NCBI GenBank assembly: GCA_030917665.1
Contig: JAUPUH010000042.1
Coordinates: 1-15,448 of the forward strand
DNA from: Patescibacteria group bacterium
Lineage (GTDB): Bacteria > Patescibacteriota > Minisyncoccia > Phycocordibacterales > PALSA-1337
DNA: 15,448 nt
Reading direction: 5' to 3'
Every line of letters starts with the position of its first letter. Position 1 is the first letter of the stretch. Positions 1 to 5,904 of this stretch are shown in pieces. The translations under genes and the position numbers were made by a program. The notes beneath the pieces were generated by a model. It did not search any database, was not told where the DNA came from, and saw only the letters and a program-made list of their open reading frames with translations.

Positions 1-139
1 GGCCCTTCACATCTAAATATGTAGTTTTTACGGTTGATTCTACATCTTGACTTGGTGCAGAAGGGGCTCGGAATAAGTAGTTAAATGCTGCGTAGCCTAC
101 AACTCCTAGCACTATAAGTGTTAGTAATATTTTCTTCAT
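1..139 (-). CDS. N-terminus of an exported or membrane-anchored protein (partial)
   Basis: Reading the minus strand from the ATG at 139-137 gives 46 codons before the window ends. The product begins MKKILLTLIVLGVVGYAAFNYLF, with a short basic start and one hydrophobic stretch at residues 4-23, which is a signal peptide or N-terminal anchor. A Pro/Ser-rich stretch (about residues 25-30) follows, so the rest should lie outside the cytoplasmic membrane. No lipobox Cys is seen. Upstream on the minus strand is a possible extended -10 box (TGTTAGAAT) about 8 nt before the ATG, so the transcript would have little or no leader. The gene diverges from the tRNA-Ser gene. Function is not recognisable from the 46 residues present. 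The start is well supported, but identity is open. Confidence 0.65.
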   Translation of the reverse strand, partial: MKKILLTLIVLGVVGYAAFNYLFRAPSAPSQDVESTVKTTYLDVKG

Positions 140-147
140 ATATAGCC

Positions 148-177
148 ATTCTAACAATTTTGTGTAAGAATGTACAA
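148..177 (-). promoter_or_regulatory. Putative promoter of the partial minus-strand gene
   Basis: On the minus strand, TTGTAC (177-172) and TAGAAT (153-148) are separated by 18 nt. The -10 is preceded by TG (TGTTAGAAT). The ATG follows after 8 nt, so the predicted mRNA starts at or next to the start codon. The same 42-nt gap must also hold the promoter of the divergent tRNA gene. No strong plus-strand match is seen there; AAGAAT preceded by TGT at 162-170 is the best. Confidence 0.4.
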
Positions 178-181
178 ACCT

Positions 182-268
182 GGAACCGTGGTGGAGTGGT
201 CTAACATACCTCTTTGCTAAAGAGGCAGGCCCTAACAGGCCTCGAGGGTTCGAATCCCTCCGGTTCCG
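182..268 (+). tRNA. tRNA-Ser (anticodon GCT)
   Basis: A complete class II cloverleaf of 87 nt. The acceptor stem is GGAACCG (182-188) with CGGTTCC (261-267) and discriminator G268. The anticodon stem CCTCT/AGAGG (209-213/221-225) encloses the loop TTGCTAA, giving anticodon GCT at 216-218. A long variable arm with a 5-bp stem AGGCC/GGCCT (227-231/238-242) is diagnostic of serine tRNAs. The T arm is GAGGG-TTCGAAT-CCCTC (244-260). It decodes AGC/AGU serine codons. The 3' CCA is not encoded, since GCAAA follows, so a CCA-adding enzyme is needed. Confidence 0.97.
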
Positions 269-292
269 CAAAATTGTGGTGGTAAATCATTA

Positions 293-320
293 TTGACTAA
301 AAAAAAGAAAAGAGTATAAA
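293..320 (+). promoter_or_regulatory. Sigma-70-type promoter of the small 47-codon unit
   Basis: TTGACT (293-298) and TATAAA (315-320) are separated by 16 nt of A-rich sequence. This is the best -35/-10 pair in the first part of the window. Transcription should start near 327, giving a 5' UTR of about 36 nt ahead of the ATG at 363 and a transcript of about 240 nt up to the terminator at 532-571. Confidence 0.6.
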
Positions 321-362
321 TAAAGAGTCGTCAATCTGAAACCCCAAACCGAAAGGACTCCT

Positions 363-506
363 ATGAAGACGGTCTTTGCTCTTCTTGAAAAAAATCCTAA
401 ACCTCGCTCAGCCAGGAATTTGGTGGATCTTATGGCTCCGCCGTGCCCTGACATTACTCGTTTCGTTCGCTCGCATTATCGTGCGCGCCATCGAAAGGGC
501 AGATAA
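363..506 (+). CDS. Small basic protein of 47 residues, or part of a structured RNA
   Basis: An ATG at 363 opens a 47-codon frame that ends at TAA 504-506. It is preceded by AAAGGA (352-357) with a 5-nt spacer, the only convincing Shine-Dalgarno I find in the window. The product starts MKTVFALLEKNPKPRS and ends in a strongly basic tail (HYRARHRKGR); it has one Cys and no membrane segment. A basic tail of this kind would suit nucleic-acid or ribosome binding, but that is inference, and I do not recognise a family. The unit has its own promoter (293-320) and terminator (532-571). The same DNA can fold into nested stems: 409-415 with 509-515, 444-449 with 496-501, and 472-475 with 482-485. A small noncoding RNA is therefore the main alternative. 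The frame is not rich in Ile, Leu or Val, so an attenuation leader peptide for the downstream aminotransferase is unlikely. Confidence 0.5.
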   Translation: MKTVFALLEKNPKPRSARNLVDLMAPPCPDITRFVRSHYRARHRKGR

Positions 507-531
507 CTCTGGCTGGCAGGGAAGTTACAAG

Positions 532-571
532 AGAGCGTGGCGACAGTTGAGCCACCTCTTTTTTTATTCTT
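532..571 (+). terminator. Rho-independent terminator
   Basis: AGAG (532-535) and GTGGC (537-541) pair with GCCAC (551-555) and CTCT (556-559) around a 9-nt loop, with a single bulged C at 536. A run of seven T (559-565) and then ATTCTT follow. This closes the small unit that starts near 327. It lies just ahead of the aminotransferase, which appears to have its own promoter immediately downstream. Confidence 0.85.
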
Positions 572-581
572 AAAATTTGCT

Positions 582-592
582 TATACTATACA
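582..592 (+). promoter_or_regulatory. Putative -10 region of the aminotransferase gene
   Basis: Two overlapping -10 candidates, TATACT (582-587) and TATACA (587-592), lie just after the terminator. The second ends 7 nt before the ATG at 600, which would give a leaderless mRNA. The first would leave a leader of about 5 nt. No clear -35 is seen because the T-tract of the terminator occupies that position. Confidence 0.45.
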
Positions 593-599
593 AATCATT

Positions 600-1637
600 A
601 TGAAAAACGATAAACCATCAAGGATTAATACAGTTGATTTTACAAATCTGCCATTTGGCAAGATTTTTACTGATCATATGGTTATTACACGTTACTCTGA
701 CAAGAAATGGTCAGATTCAGAGGTCGTACCTTACGGACCACTTGAACTTATGCCTTCGATTTCAGCACTGCACTACGGTCAAACGGTATTTGAGGGTATG
801 AAGGCTTTTCTTTCAAAGGACGGTAGCTCGACCATATATCGTCCTGACGCACACTCAAAGAGGATTAATAAGTCTCTTGCCCGCCTCGATATGCCAGAAC
901 TCCCAGAGGCGGTTTTTATGGATTCACTCCAGAAACTTATCAATACAGATGCTGAGTGGCTCAAGAAAGCAGGACAGCTTTATCTCCGACCATTTATTTT
1001 TGCTACCGATCCATATCTCGGAGTAAAATCATCAGAACAATATATTTATGCATTACTTGCATGTCCGGTCGGACCTTACTATACGAAACCTCTTAATTTA
1101 AAAGTTGAGACAACGTATTCTCGGTCCGCATCTGGCGGTGTCGGTTTTGCAAAAGCTGCGGGTAATTACGCAGGAAGTCTTTACCCAACACGTCTCGCCC
1201 AGGAAGCAGGGTTTGATCAGCTCATTTGGACAGATTCGTCGACCCATTCATATATAGAGGAGTCGGGAACTATGAACATAATGTCTATTATTGACGGCAC
1301 TCTTGTTACCCCAGAGCTTAGCGAGACTATTCTTGCAGGAATTACACGAGATAGTGTACTTACACTCGCACGAGAAATGGGAATTAAGGTTGAAGAAAGG
1401 AAGTTGAAAGTCGCTGAAATAGTAGATGGTCTCAAGAGCGGAAAGGTTACAGAAGTTTTCGGTGCAGGAACAGCAGCAACCATCATACGATTCGCATCTA
1501 TCACAGAAGGAGAAAATAAATTTACACTACCTGATCTCGGAGAGAAATCCATAGCCCAAAAAATCTACGATGAGCTCAATATGATCAAGAAAGGAGAAAA
1601 AGCTGACACTCACGGATGGCTTAAGGTTATTGTCTAA
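600..1637 (+). CDS. ilvE: Branched-chain amino acid aminotransferase
   Basis: A 345-residue class IV PLP-dependent aminotransferase. The family moves the amino group between Leu, Ile or Val and 2-oxoglutarate in the cytoplasm. Residues 58-68 carry the LHYGQTVFEGMKAF-type motif. The PLP lysine is K185 in GFAKAAGNYAGS, followed by the family signature ESGTMNI and a late EVFGAGTAATI phosphate-binding segment. The length and the K-x-x-GNY context match the longer BCAT subgroup (TIGR01123-like). The frame is open upstream to a GTG at 537, but that GTG lies inside the terminator stem and the extra 21 residues are unlike the family, so I choose the ATG at 600. No Shine-Dalgarno is present. The gene stands alone, with no other ilv or leu gene nearby, so it may be used for transamination of scavenged amino acids. 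Its 3' end overlaps the convergent gene by 11 bp. Confidence 0.93.
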   Translation: MKNDKPSRINTVDFTNLPFGKIFTDHMVITRYSDKKWSDSEVVPYGPLELMPSISALHYGQTVFEGMKAFLSKDGSSTIYRPDAHSKRINKSLARLDMPELPEAVFMDSLQKLINTDAEWLKKAGQLYLRPFIFATDPYLGVKSSEQYIYALLACPVGPYYTKPLNLKVETTYSRSASGGVGFAKAAGNYAGSLYPTRLAQEAGFDQLIWTDSSTHSYIEESGTMNIMSIIDGTLVTPELSETILAGITRDSVLTLAREMGIKVEERKLKVAEIVDGLKSGKVTEVFGAGTAATIIRFASITEGENKFTLPDLGEKSIAQKIYDELNMIKKGEKADTHGWLKVIV

Positions 1638-2448
1638 TTTTTACTGAAAATCTCGGATCGTTGGCATATTTTTCTGCCTTTTCATTGATAAGGAATTTTT
1701 TTCGTGCTTCTTCAAGTGTGAGTTCTGTCTCGATGAGTCCAGATTCGAGAGCAAGTCTGTCAGAATTCACAGGGAAGAGAATATCGAAATTGAATGCTAC
1801 ACGTTCCGGGGTTATCTTATTCACATGTCGCACTATGTTTGTAGTACAGGTGCTTGTGAGAGTGTTGTAGAATTCTGGTTGTTCATTGAGGTCATGTGCT
1901 CTCTGTACCATATCGAGGAAGAGTGCTTGAGCCTTTTCTTTGTCAGCACTAACAGGATATACGTAAACAAGGTCCTTTCTGTAATTTGATCTCAGTTTGA
2001 TCACATCACGCTCGTCAGCAATGACATACATGAGCTCGTATTGGCGCATCAACCCTTTAAATGCTGAGAATGATTCCCCTTTTTCTTTTCGTATCTCCAC
2101 TGAAATGGAAACGAACTGCTCATTCTCAAACTCAAAGCTTAAAAGCGTGTGTGCCGCACCAACATAGCCAGAGAATGGCTCTACGACATACCAGACTTTT
2201 TTGAGTTTATTGATGTCATATGTTTTATCGTAATAGGCCGGTGTGTAGCTTGTGGTTGACGCATACGAGAAATTTCTAACATTTTTTATGGATACGAGAT
2301 TGTCTTTGATTTCTGCAGAGGCTAAAACAGCCTGATCCGTCGACCAGTCACGGTCATTTGATGGTTGGACAAGAATAATGAGAAGTAAATAGGCAATGAT
2401 GGGACCTAGGAAAAGTATGAGAGCGAACTGAATGATTCTCTTTTTCAT
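1627..2448 (-). CDS. DUF4105 (Lnb N-terminal periplasmic domain)-like membrane-anchored protein
   Basis: A 273-residue protein starting MKKRIIQFALILFLGP, with one N-terminal membrane segment (about residues 6-27) and an extracytoplasmic body. The segment NFSYASTTSYTPAYYDKTYD (60-79), the AAHTLLSFEF block with H100 and the later STCTTN with C201 resemble DUF4105 (PF13387). In that family a conserved His and a Cys in an N-C-T-type motif suggest a permuted papain-like hydrolase. Here the residue before Cys is Thr, not Asn. The enzymatic role is inferred and the substrate unknown. The frame is open to 2496, but I choose the internal ATG at 2448: it gives a normal signal anchor, and a minus-strand TATACT (2460-2455) lies exactly 6 nt before it. 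The longer start would add 16 residues and cross that promoter. The gene follows comF on the same strand and converges with the aminotransferase. Confidence 0.75.
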   Translation of the reverse strand: MKKRIIQFALILFLGPIIAYLLLIILVQPSNDRDWSTDQAVLASAEIKDNLVSIKNVRNFSYASTTSYTPAYYDKTYDINKLKKVWYVVEPFSGYVGAAHTLLSFEFENEQFVSISVEIRKEKGESFSAFKGLMRQYELMYVIADERDVIKLRSNYRKDLVYVYPVSADKEKAQALFLDMVQRAHDLNEQPEFYNTLTSTCTTNIVRHVNKITPERVAFNFDILFPVNSDRLALESGLIETELTLEEARKKFLINEKAEKYANDPRFSVKIRQ

Positions 2449-2454
2449 ATCTAT

Positions 2455-2460
2455 AGTATA
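2455..2460 (-). promoter_or_regulatory. -10 box of the DUF4105-like gene (leaderless arrangement)
   Basis: TATACT on the minus strand ends 6 nt before the ATG at 2448, so the expected start of transcription falls on the A of the start codon. It lies in the 37-nt gap after comF. This gene may therefore be transcribed both from comF and from this site. Confidence 0.5.
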
Positions 2461-2485
2461 ACCCACTATGATTATATAGTTGAAG

Positions 2486-3094
2486 CTAGTGTGCAAGTGT
2501 TAATGCTGTTATATCAGAATAGCCAGCAGACAAAAGAATATCACGAGCTTCTTTCAGAGTACTTCCTGTTGTTGAGACATCGTCAATAATGATTATTTTT
2601 TGATGCAGGTTCTCCTTTTTTGTGACCTCAAAAATACTTTTTGTGTTCTCGAGTCGCTCGTTGCGATTTTTGTGTGTTTGTTTCTCGATATGCCTCGAGC
2701 GAATCAGCAGACCGTAGCCCATCTGAAGTTTTTTTTCTGAATCGAGCCTGGCGACTTCATGAATAATGAGCTCACATTGGTTGTAGCCCCGCTCTCGACG
2801 CCTTTTCTTTGAGATTGGAATTGGAATGAGTAAGGCTGGTTCTTTGAATGCTTGATGTAAAGCAAAGCCAGCAATAGCCACTGCATGCTTATTCTTCCTG
2901 TATTTTATTTGCCAAATAAGCTCTTTAACAAGTGGGTCCTTATATGAAAAGAGGCTTTTTATGAAAGAAAATTCTGGTTTGTCTGATTCTTTAGCATTCA
3001 GCACGAATTCCTCAGGCGAAAGACTGCGAAGTTTGAGTTCTTCGACTGAAGGAGGAAACAAAAAATCGATGATGTGTTGAATAAAAATCTTCAC
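2486..3094 (-). CDS. comF: ComF-like phosphoribosyltransferase
   Basis: A 202-residue member of the ComF/amidophosphoribosyltransferase-like group. Residues 88-108 contain the LIPIPISKKRRRERGYNQC block and 136-149 the EKQTHKNRNERLEN block. Residues 167-179 form the PRPP-binding loop IIIIDDVSTTGST, the key type I phosphoribosyltransferase motif. ComF is known in several bacteria to be needed for DNA uptake during transformation. Most ComF proteins begin with a Cys-rich zinc finger. Here the N-terminus (FLFPPSVEELKLRS) keeps the LFPPS lead-in but has no Cys; the only Cys is C107. I choose the GTG at 3094 because no other start precedes the family N-terminus and a TAGAAT box sits 6 nt upstream. 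Placement back to back with the pilus locus fits a link to DNA uptake, though that is inference. Confidence 0.88.
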   Translation of the reverse strand: MKIFIQHIIDFLFPPSVEELKLRSLSPEEFVLNAKESDKPEFSFIKSLFSYKDPLVKELIWQIKYRKNKHAVAIAGFALHQAFKEPALLIPIPISKKRRRERGYNQCELIIHEVARLDSEKKLQMGYGLLIRSRHIEKQTHKNRNERLENTKSIFEVTKKENLHQKIIIIDDVSTTGSTLKEARDILLSAGYSDITALTLAH

Positions 3095-3100
3095 CCAACC

Positions 3101-3131
3101 ATTCTATATCAAAGTAGTACTATGGTATAAT
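3101..3131. promoter_or_regulatory. Overlapping divergent promoters for comF (minus) and pilM (plus)
   Basis: The two start codons are 43 nt apart. For pilM, a perfect extended -10 TGGTATAAT (3123-3131) ends 6 nt before the ATG at 3138. For comF, TAGAAT on the minus strand (3106-3101) ends 6 nt before the GTG at 3094. Both mRNAs are predicted to be leaderless. Each -10 occupies about the place where the -35 of the other promoter would lie, so the two should compete for polymerase. Confidence 0.6.
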
Positions 3132-3137
3132 ATTTGC

Positions 3138-4253
3138 ATGAATTTTTCGTCGATCATGTCGGCTCTTTTTTCCAAGCAAAGTGAAAGCGTGCTTGGTATT
3201 GATATTGGCTCATCTGCTATCAAGATTGTTCAAATAAAAAAGAAGAGAGGTAGAGCTGTCCTTGAGACATACGGCGAGCTCGCACTCGGCCCCTACGCTG
3301 GGATTGAAGTTGGAAGATCAACAAACCTTCCCAATGAAAAGATTATTGAGGCTCTTAAGGATATTTTACGAGAGGCAAAGACAACAACTCTCGCTTCTGG
3401 TATAGCATTGCCGCTTTCTTCAAGTCTTATTACTTTTATCAGTGTTCCTCCTGTTCCTGAGAAACAATTATCAGAGGTTATTGCACTCGAGGCACGAAAA
3501 TATATACCTGTACCTATGAGTGAAGTCATGCTTGACTACTCGCTTGTTCCTCGTGAAGATACATTTGCAAATGATGATGAGACGCAGGGAAAACAAGTCG
3601 AGAAGCAAGTTCAAGATGTACTTGTTGTTGCTATTCACAATGAATACATCAACAACTACCAAGCGATTACTGCAAAGTCTGGTATCCAACCTGGTTTCTA
3701 TGAGATAGAAATATTCAGTTCAGTTCGTGCGGTAGTTGAACAGGGAATTCAAGCTGTCATGATTATTGATATGGGTGCGCGAGCAACCAAACTCTATATT
3801 ATTGAAAGAGGAATTCTCCGTGCTTCACACATCATCAACAGAGGTGCACAGGACATTACGCTTGCGATTTCAAAGTCATTAAGTATTAGTGTTAATGAAG
3901 CAGAAAATATGAAGCGTTCTTTTGGTCTTAAAGGTGGACCTGAATACAAAGAACTCACTGAAATAATTACTGTGAATCTTGATTACATCTTTTATGAATC
4001 AAACGCAGCTCTTCTCAACTACCAGAAGAAATACATGAAGAATATTAGTAAGGTCATCCTGACAGGAGGGGGTGTATTGCTTAAGGGTTTTACAGATTTG
4101 GCAAAAATAAGTTTCCAAACAGAAATTGTCTATGCCGATCCGTTCAGTAAGCTTGAGACTCCGGCTTTTCTGACAGAACAATTCGCACAAGCCGGCCCAG
4201 AATTCGCTGTTGCCATCGGCTGTGCATTACGTCGGTTGTCTGAATTGGAGTAA
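3138..4253 (+). CDS. pilM: PilM, actin-like ATPase of the type IV pilus
   Basis: A 371-residue actin-fold protein that on the cytoplasmic face binds the N-terminal tail of PilN and helps align the pilus machine. The N-terminal phosphate-1 motif GIDIGSSAIKIVQI is at 20-33, the phosphate-2 motif IIDMGARATK at 209-218, and the adenosine motif ILTGGGVLLKGF at 307-318. The block SVPPVPEKQLSEVIALEARKYIP-type (102-124) is typical of PilM. Length is normal for the family. It is the first gene of the pil locus. An extended -10 sits 6 nt upstream of the ATG, no Shine-Dalgarno is seen, and the start is fixed by the family N-terminus. pilN follows after 32 nt, with what looks like an extra promoter at the end of pilM. 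Confidence 0.95.
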   Translation: MNFSSIMSALFSKQSESVLGIDIGSSAIKIVQIKKKRGRAVLETYGELALGPYAGIEVGRSTNLPNEKIIEALKDILREAKTTTLASGIALPLSSSLITFISVPPVPEKQLSEVIALEARKYIPVPMSEVMLDYSLVPREDTFANDDETQGKQVEKQVQDVLVVAIHNEYINNYQAITAKSGIQPGFYEIEIFSSVRAVVEQGIQAVMIIDMGARATKLYIIERGILRASHIINRGAQDITLAISKSLSISVNEAENMKRSFGLKGGPEYKELTEIITVNLDYIFYESNAALLNYQKKYMKNISKVILTGGGVLLKGFTDLAKISFQTEIVYADPFSKLETPAFLTEQFAQAGPEFAVAIGCALRRLSELE

Positions 4254-4264
4254 TGAACTATAAT
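4236..4264 (+). promoter_or_regulatory. Possible internal promoter for pilN onward
   Basis: TTGTCT (4236-4241) and a perfect TATAAT (4259-4264) are separated by 17 nt, overlapping the last codons of pilM. Transcription would begin near 4271, giving pilN a leader of about 15 nt. This could adjust the ratio of PilM to the membrane proteins, but it needs transcript-end data. Confidence 0.45.
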
Positions 4265-4285
4265 TTAAGAGATATTTTAAAATAA

Positions 4286-4954
4286 ATGGAAACAAAATTC
4301 CAAACATCGTTCATTCCAAAGAAGCCTCTCATATCTGATCAAAAAATGAGCAGCAGTCGCAAGGCGGGCACAAGCATTTTTATGTTCGTTGCGATTATTA
4401 TTTTCATTGCTTCGATTGCCGGTGCAGTATTTTCTGTACTTTGGAAAAACGTCCTCAATAAATCCCAGGAAGACTATAAGGTGCAGCTCGCTGAAAGCGA
4501 AAAAAGATTCAATGTATCACTCATCGAGGAACTTAAGAAGGCTAATACTAAGATTGACCTCAGCAAACAGCTTCTGAAGAACCATCTTGCAGTTTCAGAA
4601 CTCTTCTCAATAATCAGCCGTCTCACCATTGAGGGTGTACGCTTCTCAAGCTTTGAATTCTCAGCTCCATCAAAGGATAGTGAAGGTATAAAAATCTCAA
4701 TGCGAGGCGTAGGTAATAGCTTTAGCGCTATCGCTTTCCAGTCTGACGTTTTTGGGCAGTCTCAGAAATACGGCACAAACAAGATTCTCAAAAATCCAGT
4801 ACTTTCAGATCTCGCTCTTGATGCAAATGGCAATGTTGGCTTTACTTTTAGTACAGTTATAAACCCTGGAGATATTTTGTATGAAAAGATTCTAACCTCA
4901 GACCTTGACGAGGAGACACCAGCAGCAAATGAGGATAACGAATCAGCCCCATAA
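4286..4954 (+). CDS. pilN: PilN-like inner-membrane alignment protein
   Basis: A 222-residue bitopic membrane protein. The cytoplasmic N-terminal tail contains TSFIPKKPL (7-15), in the place of the short PilM-binding motif of PilN. A membrane helix spans about 30-53, then a charged, probably coiled-coil stretch runs to about 100, and an extracytoplasmic ferredoxin-like domain follows. This order matches the PilN fimbrial-assembly family, although the sequence is divergent and the C-terminus ends in an acidic tail. It should pair with PilO and hold PilM at the membrane. The ATG at 4286 has no Shine-Dalgarno. pilO begins 5 nt after the stop. The assignment rests on topology and position between pilM and pilO as much as on sequence. 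Confidence 0.85.
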   Translation: METKFQTSFIPKKPLISDQKMSSSRKAGTSIFMFVAIIIFIASIAGAVFSVLWKNVLNKSQEDYKVQLAESEKRFNVSLIEELKKANTKIDLSKQLLKNHLAVSELFSIISRLTIEGVRFSSFEFSAPSKDSEGIKISMRGVGNSFSAIAFQSDVFGQSQKYGTNKILKNPVLSDLALDANGNVGFTFSTVINPGDILYEKILTSDLDEETPAANEDNESAP

Positions 4955-4959
4955 CACAT

Positions 4960-5520
4960 ATGAATAAGAACGTTACACCAATCATTCTCATAATACTTGC
5001 ACTCGGCATCTACTTTACTTTCACGCGCACAAAGCTTGATGACTTGAAGTCGATCAAGGAAGTAAATCTCCAATATCAGCAGGCGCTTAACAATTCTGAG
5101 AGGCTTGTTAAATTGAGAGATAGCGTGCTTAAGACGTATAATGACATCAGCCCCGATGATCGAGAGCGATTGGAAAAGATGCTTCCAGACAATGTGGATA
5201 ACGTCCGTCTTATTATCGATGCAAATGGTGTCGCTGCGCGTCACGGTTTGGCTATTAAGAATGTTAAAACGAGTGCAACGAATGCAAATACAACCACTCC
5301 AACACCAAACGGTCGTGGGATGGCAAATATCCCGAATTCTTATGATACCGTGACACTTTCTTTCAATGTAAACACAAACTATCAAACTTTTATTGATTTT
5401 CTCAAAGATCTCGAGGCAAGCCTACGTATCATGGATATATCAAGAATCACGCTCAGCGTGAGTGATACAGGGATCTATGATTATGGTGTAGAAATTAAGA
5501 CGTATTGGCTTAAGCAATAA
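4960..5520 (+). CDS. pilO: PilO-like inner-membrane alignment protein
   Basis: A 186-residue protein with a very short cytoplasmic start, a membrane helix at about 7-23, a coiled-coil region (about 24-60) and an extracytoplasmic domain. A Thr/Asn-rich linker (about 105-125) precedes the C-terminal part, where YDTVTLSFNVNTNYQTFIDFL (about 127-148) matches the PilO pattern of a beta strand followed by a helix beginning F-x-x-FL. PilO forms a heterodimer with PilN in the alignment complex. The gene lies 5 nt after pilN and 6 nt before the pilP-like gene. No Shine-Dalgarno is seen before the ATG, and the start is set by the membrane helix at the N-terminus. Confidence 0.88.
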   Translation: MNKNVTPIILIILALGIYFTFTRTKLDDLKSIKEVNLQYQQALNNSERLVKLRDSVLKTYNDISPDDRERLEKMLPDNVDNVRLIIDANGVAARHGLAIKNVKTSATNANTTTPTPNGRGMANIPNSYDTVTLSFNVNTNYQTFIDFLKDLEASLRIMDISRITLSVSDTGIYDYGVEIKTYWLKQ

Positions 5521-5526
5521 ATCATC

Positions 5527-5892
5527 ATGCAAAATCAGCAATCATCAAAAAAGACATTTTTCATAGTCATCATCATTATAATCCTCGCCCTAGCCGCATA
5601 CTTTTATTTCAAGGGATCTCCCGATGACTCCTCAGTATCTTCGCTTGAGGCAGACAACAGCCCTACTTCTGCAGACGCACAGGCAGTCGGTACCCGAGTG
5701 CTATCCCTTCTCAATCAAATCAATTCACTCAAGATTGACTCATCTATTTTTGATAGTGCAGTCTACAAGAGCCTTGTTGATTACACCATAACTATTCCAG
5801 AGCAGAATGTTGGTCGACCTAACCCCTTTGCTCCTATCTCTGGCTCTGCACCACAAAATTCTACCGTCAGACTTCCCTCGACTGGCAATTAG
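5527..5892 (+). CDS. Short PilP-like protein of the pilus locus
   Basis: A 121-residue protein with an N-terminal membrane helix (about 10-28), a Ser/Asp-rich linker, a short folded part (about 53-90, LSLLNQINSLKIDSSIFDS) and the motif GRPNPFAPI at 96-104. PilP lipoproteins of Gram-negative bacteria carry a similar G-R-x-(D/N)-PF-x-P segment at the start of their periplasmic part. Here there is no lipobox Cys, and the beta-domain that contacts the PilQ secretin is missing. Proteins of this layout are, to my recollection, common in Patescibacteria pil loci, which fits a cell without an outer membrane. It would extend the PilN/PilO complex, but that role is inferred. pilB starts 12 nt later. 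Confidence 0.7.
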   Translation: MQNQQSSKKTFFIVIIIIILALAAYFYFKGSPDDSSVSSLEADNSPTSADAQAVGTRVLSLLNQINSLKIDSSIFDSAVYKSLVDYTITIPEQNVGRPNPFAPISGSAPQNSTVRLPSTGN

Positions 5893-5904
5893 TGAACATA
5901 CACC

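Noticed and set aside
293..571. T-box or attenuation leader controlling the aminotransferase
   Set aside because: No T-box sequence, no run of branched-chain codons in the 47-codon frame, and the aminotransferase appears to have its own promoter after the terminator.
376..573. Plus-strand ORF of 65 codons with many Ile/Leu/Trp/Arg residues
   Set aside because: It starts with TTG, has no ribosome binding site, and runs through the terminator stem and T-tract. The 363-506 frame has the ATG and Shine-Dalgarno.
537..599. Upstream GTG extension of the aminotransferase
   Set aside because: The GTG lies in the terminator hairpin and the extra 21 residues are a translation of the T-tract and promoter. 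The ATG at 600 fits the family start.
2449..2496. Longer start of the DUF4105-like gene (MHTSFNYIIIVGYTID...)
   Set aside because: It would overlap the end of comF, precede the signal anchor with unusual residues and read through the -10 box at 2460-2455.
4762..5385. Minus-strand ORF of 207 codons opposite pilN and pilO
   Set aside because: It is rich in Cys, Ile and Arg with no domain pattern, has no promoter or start signal, and lies opposite two clear genes.
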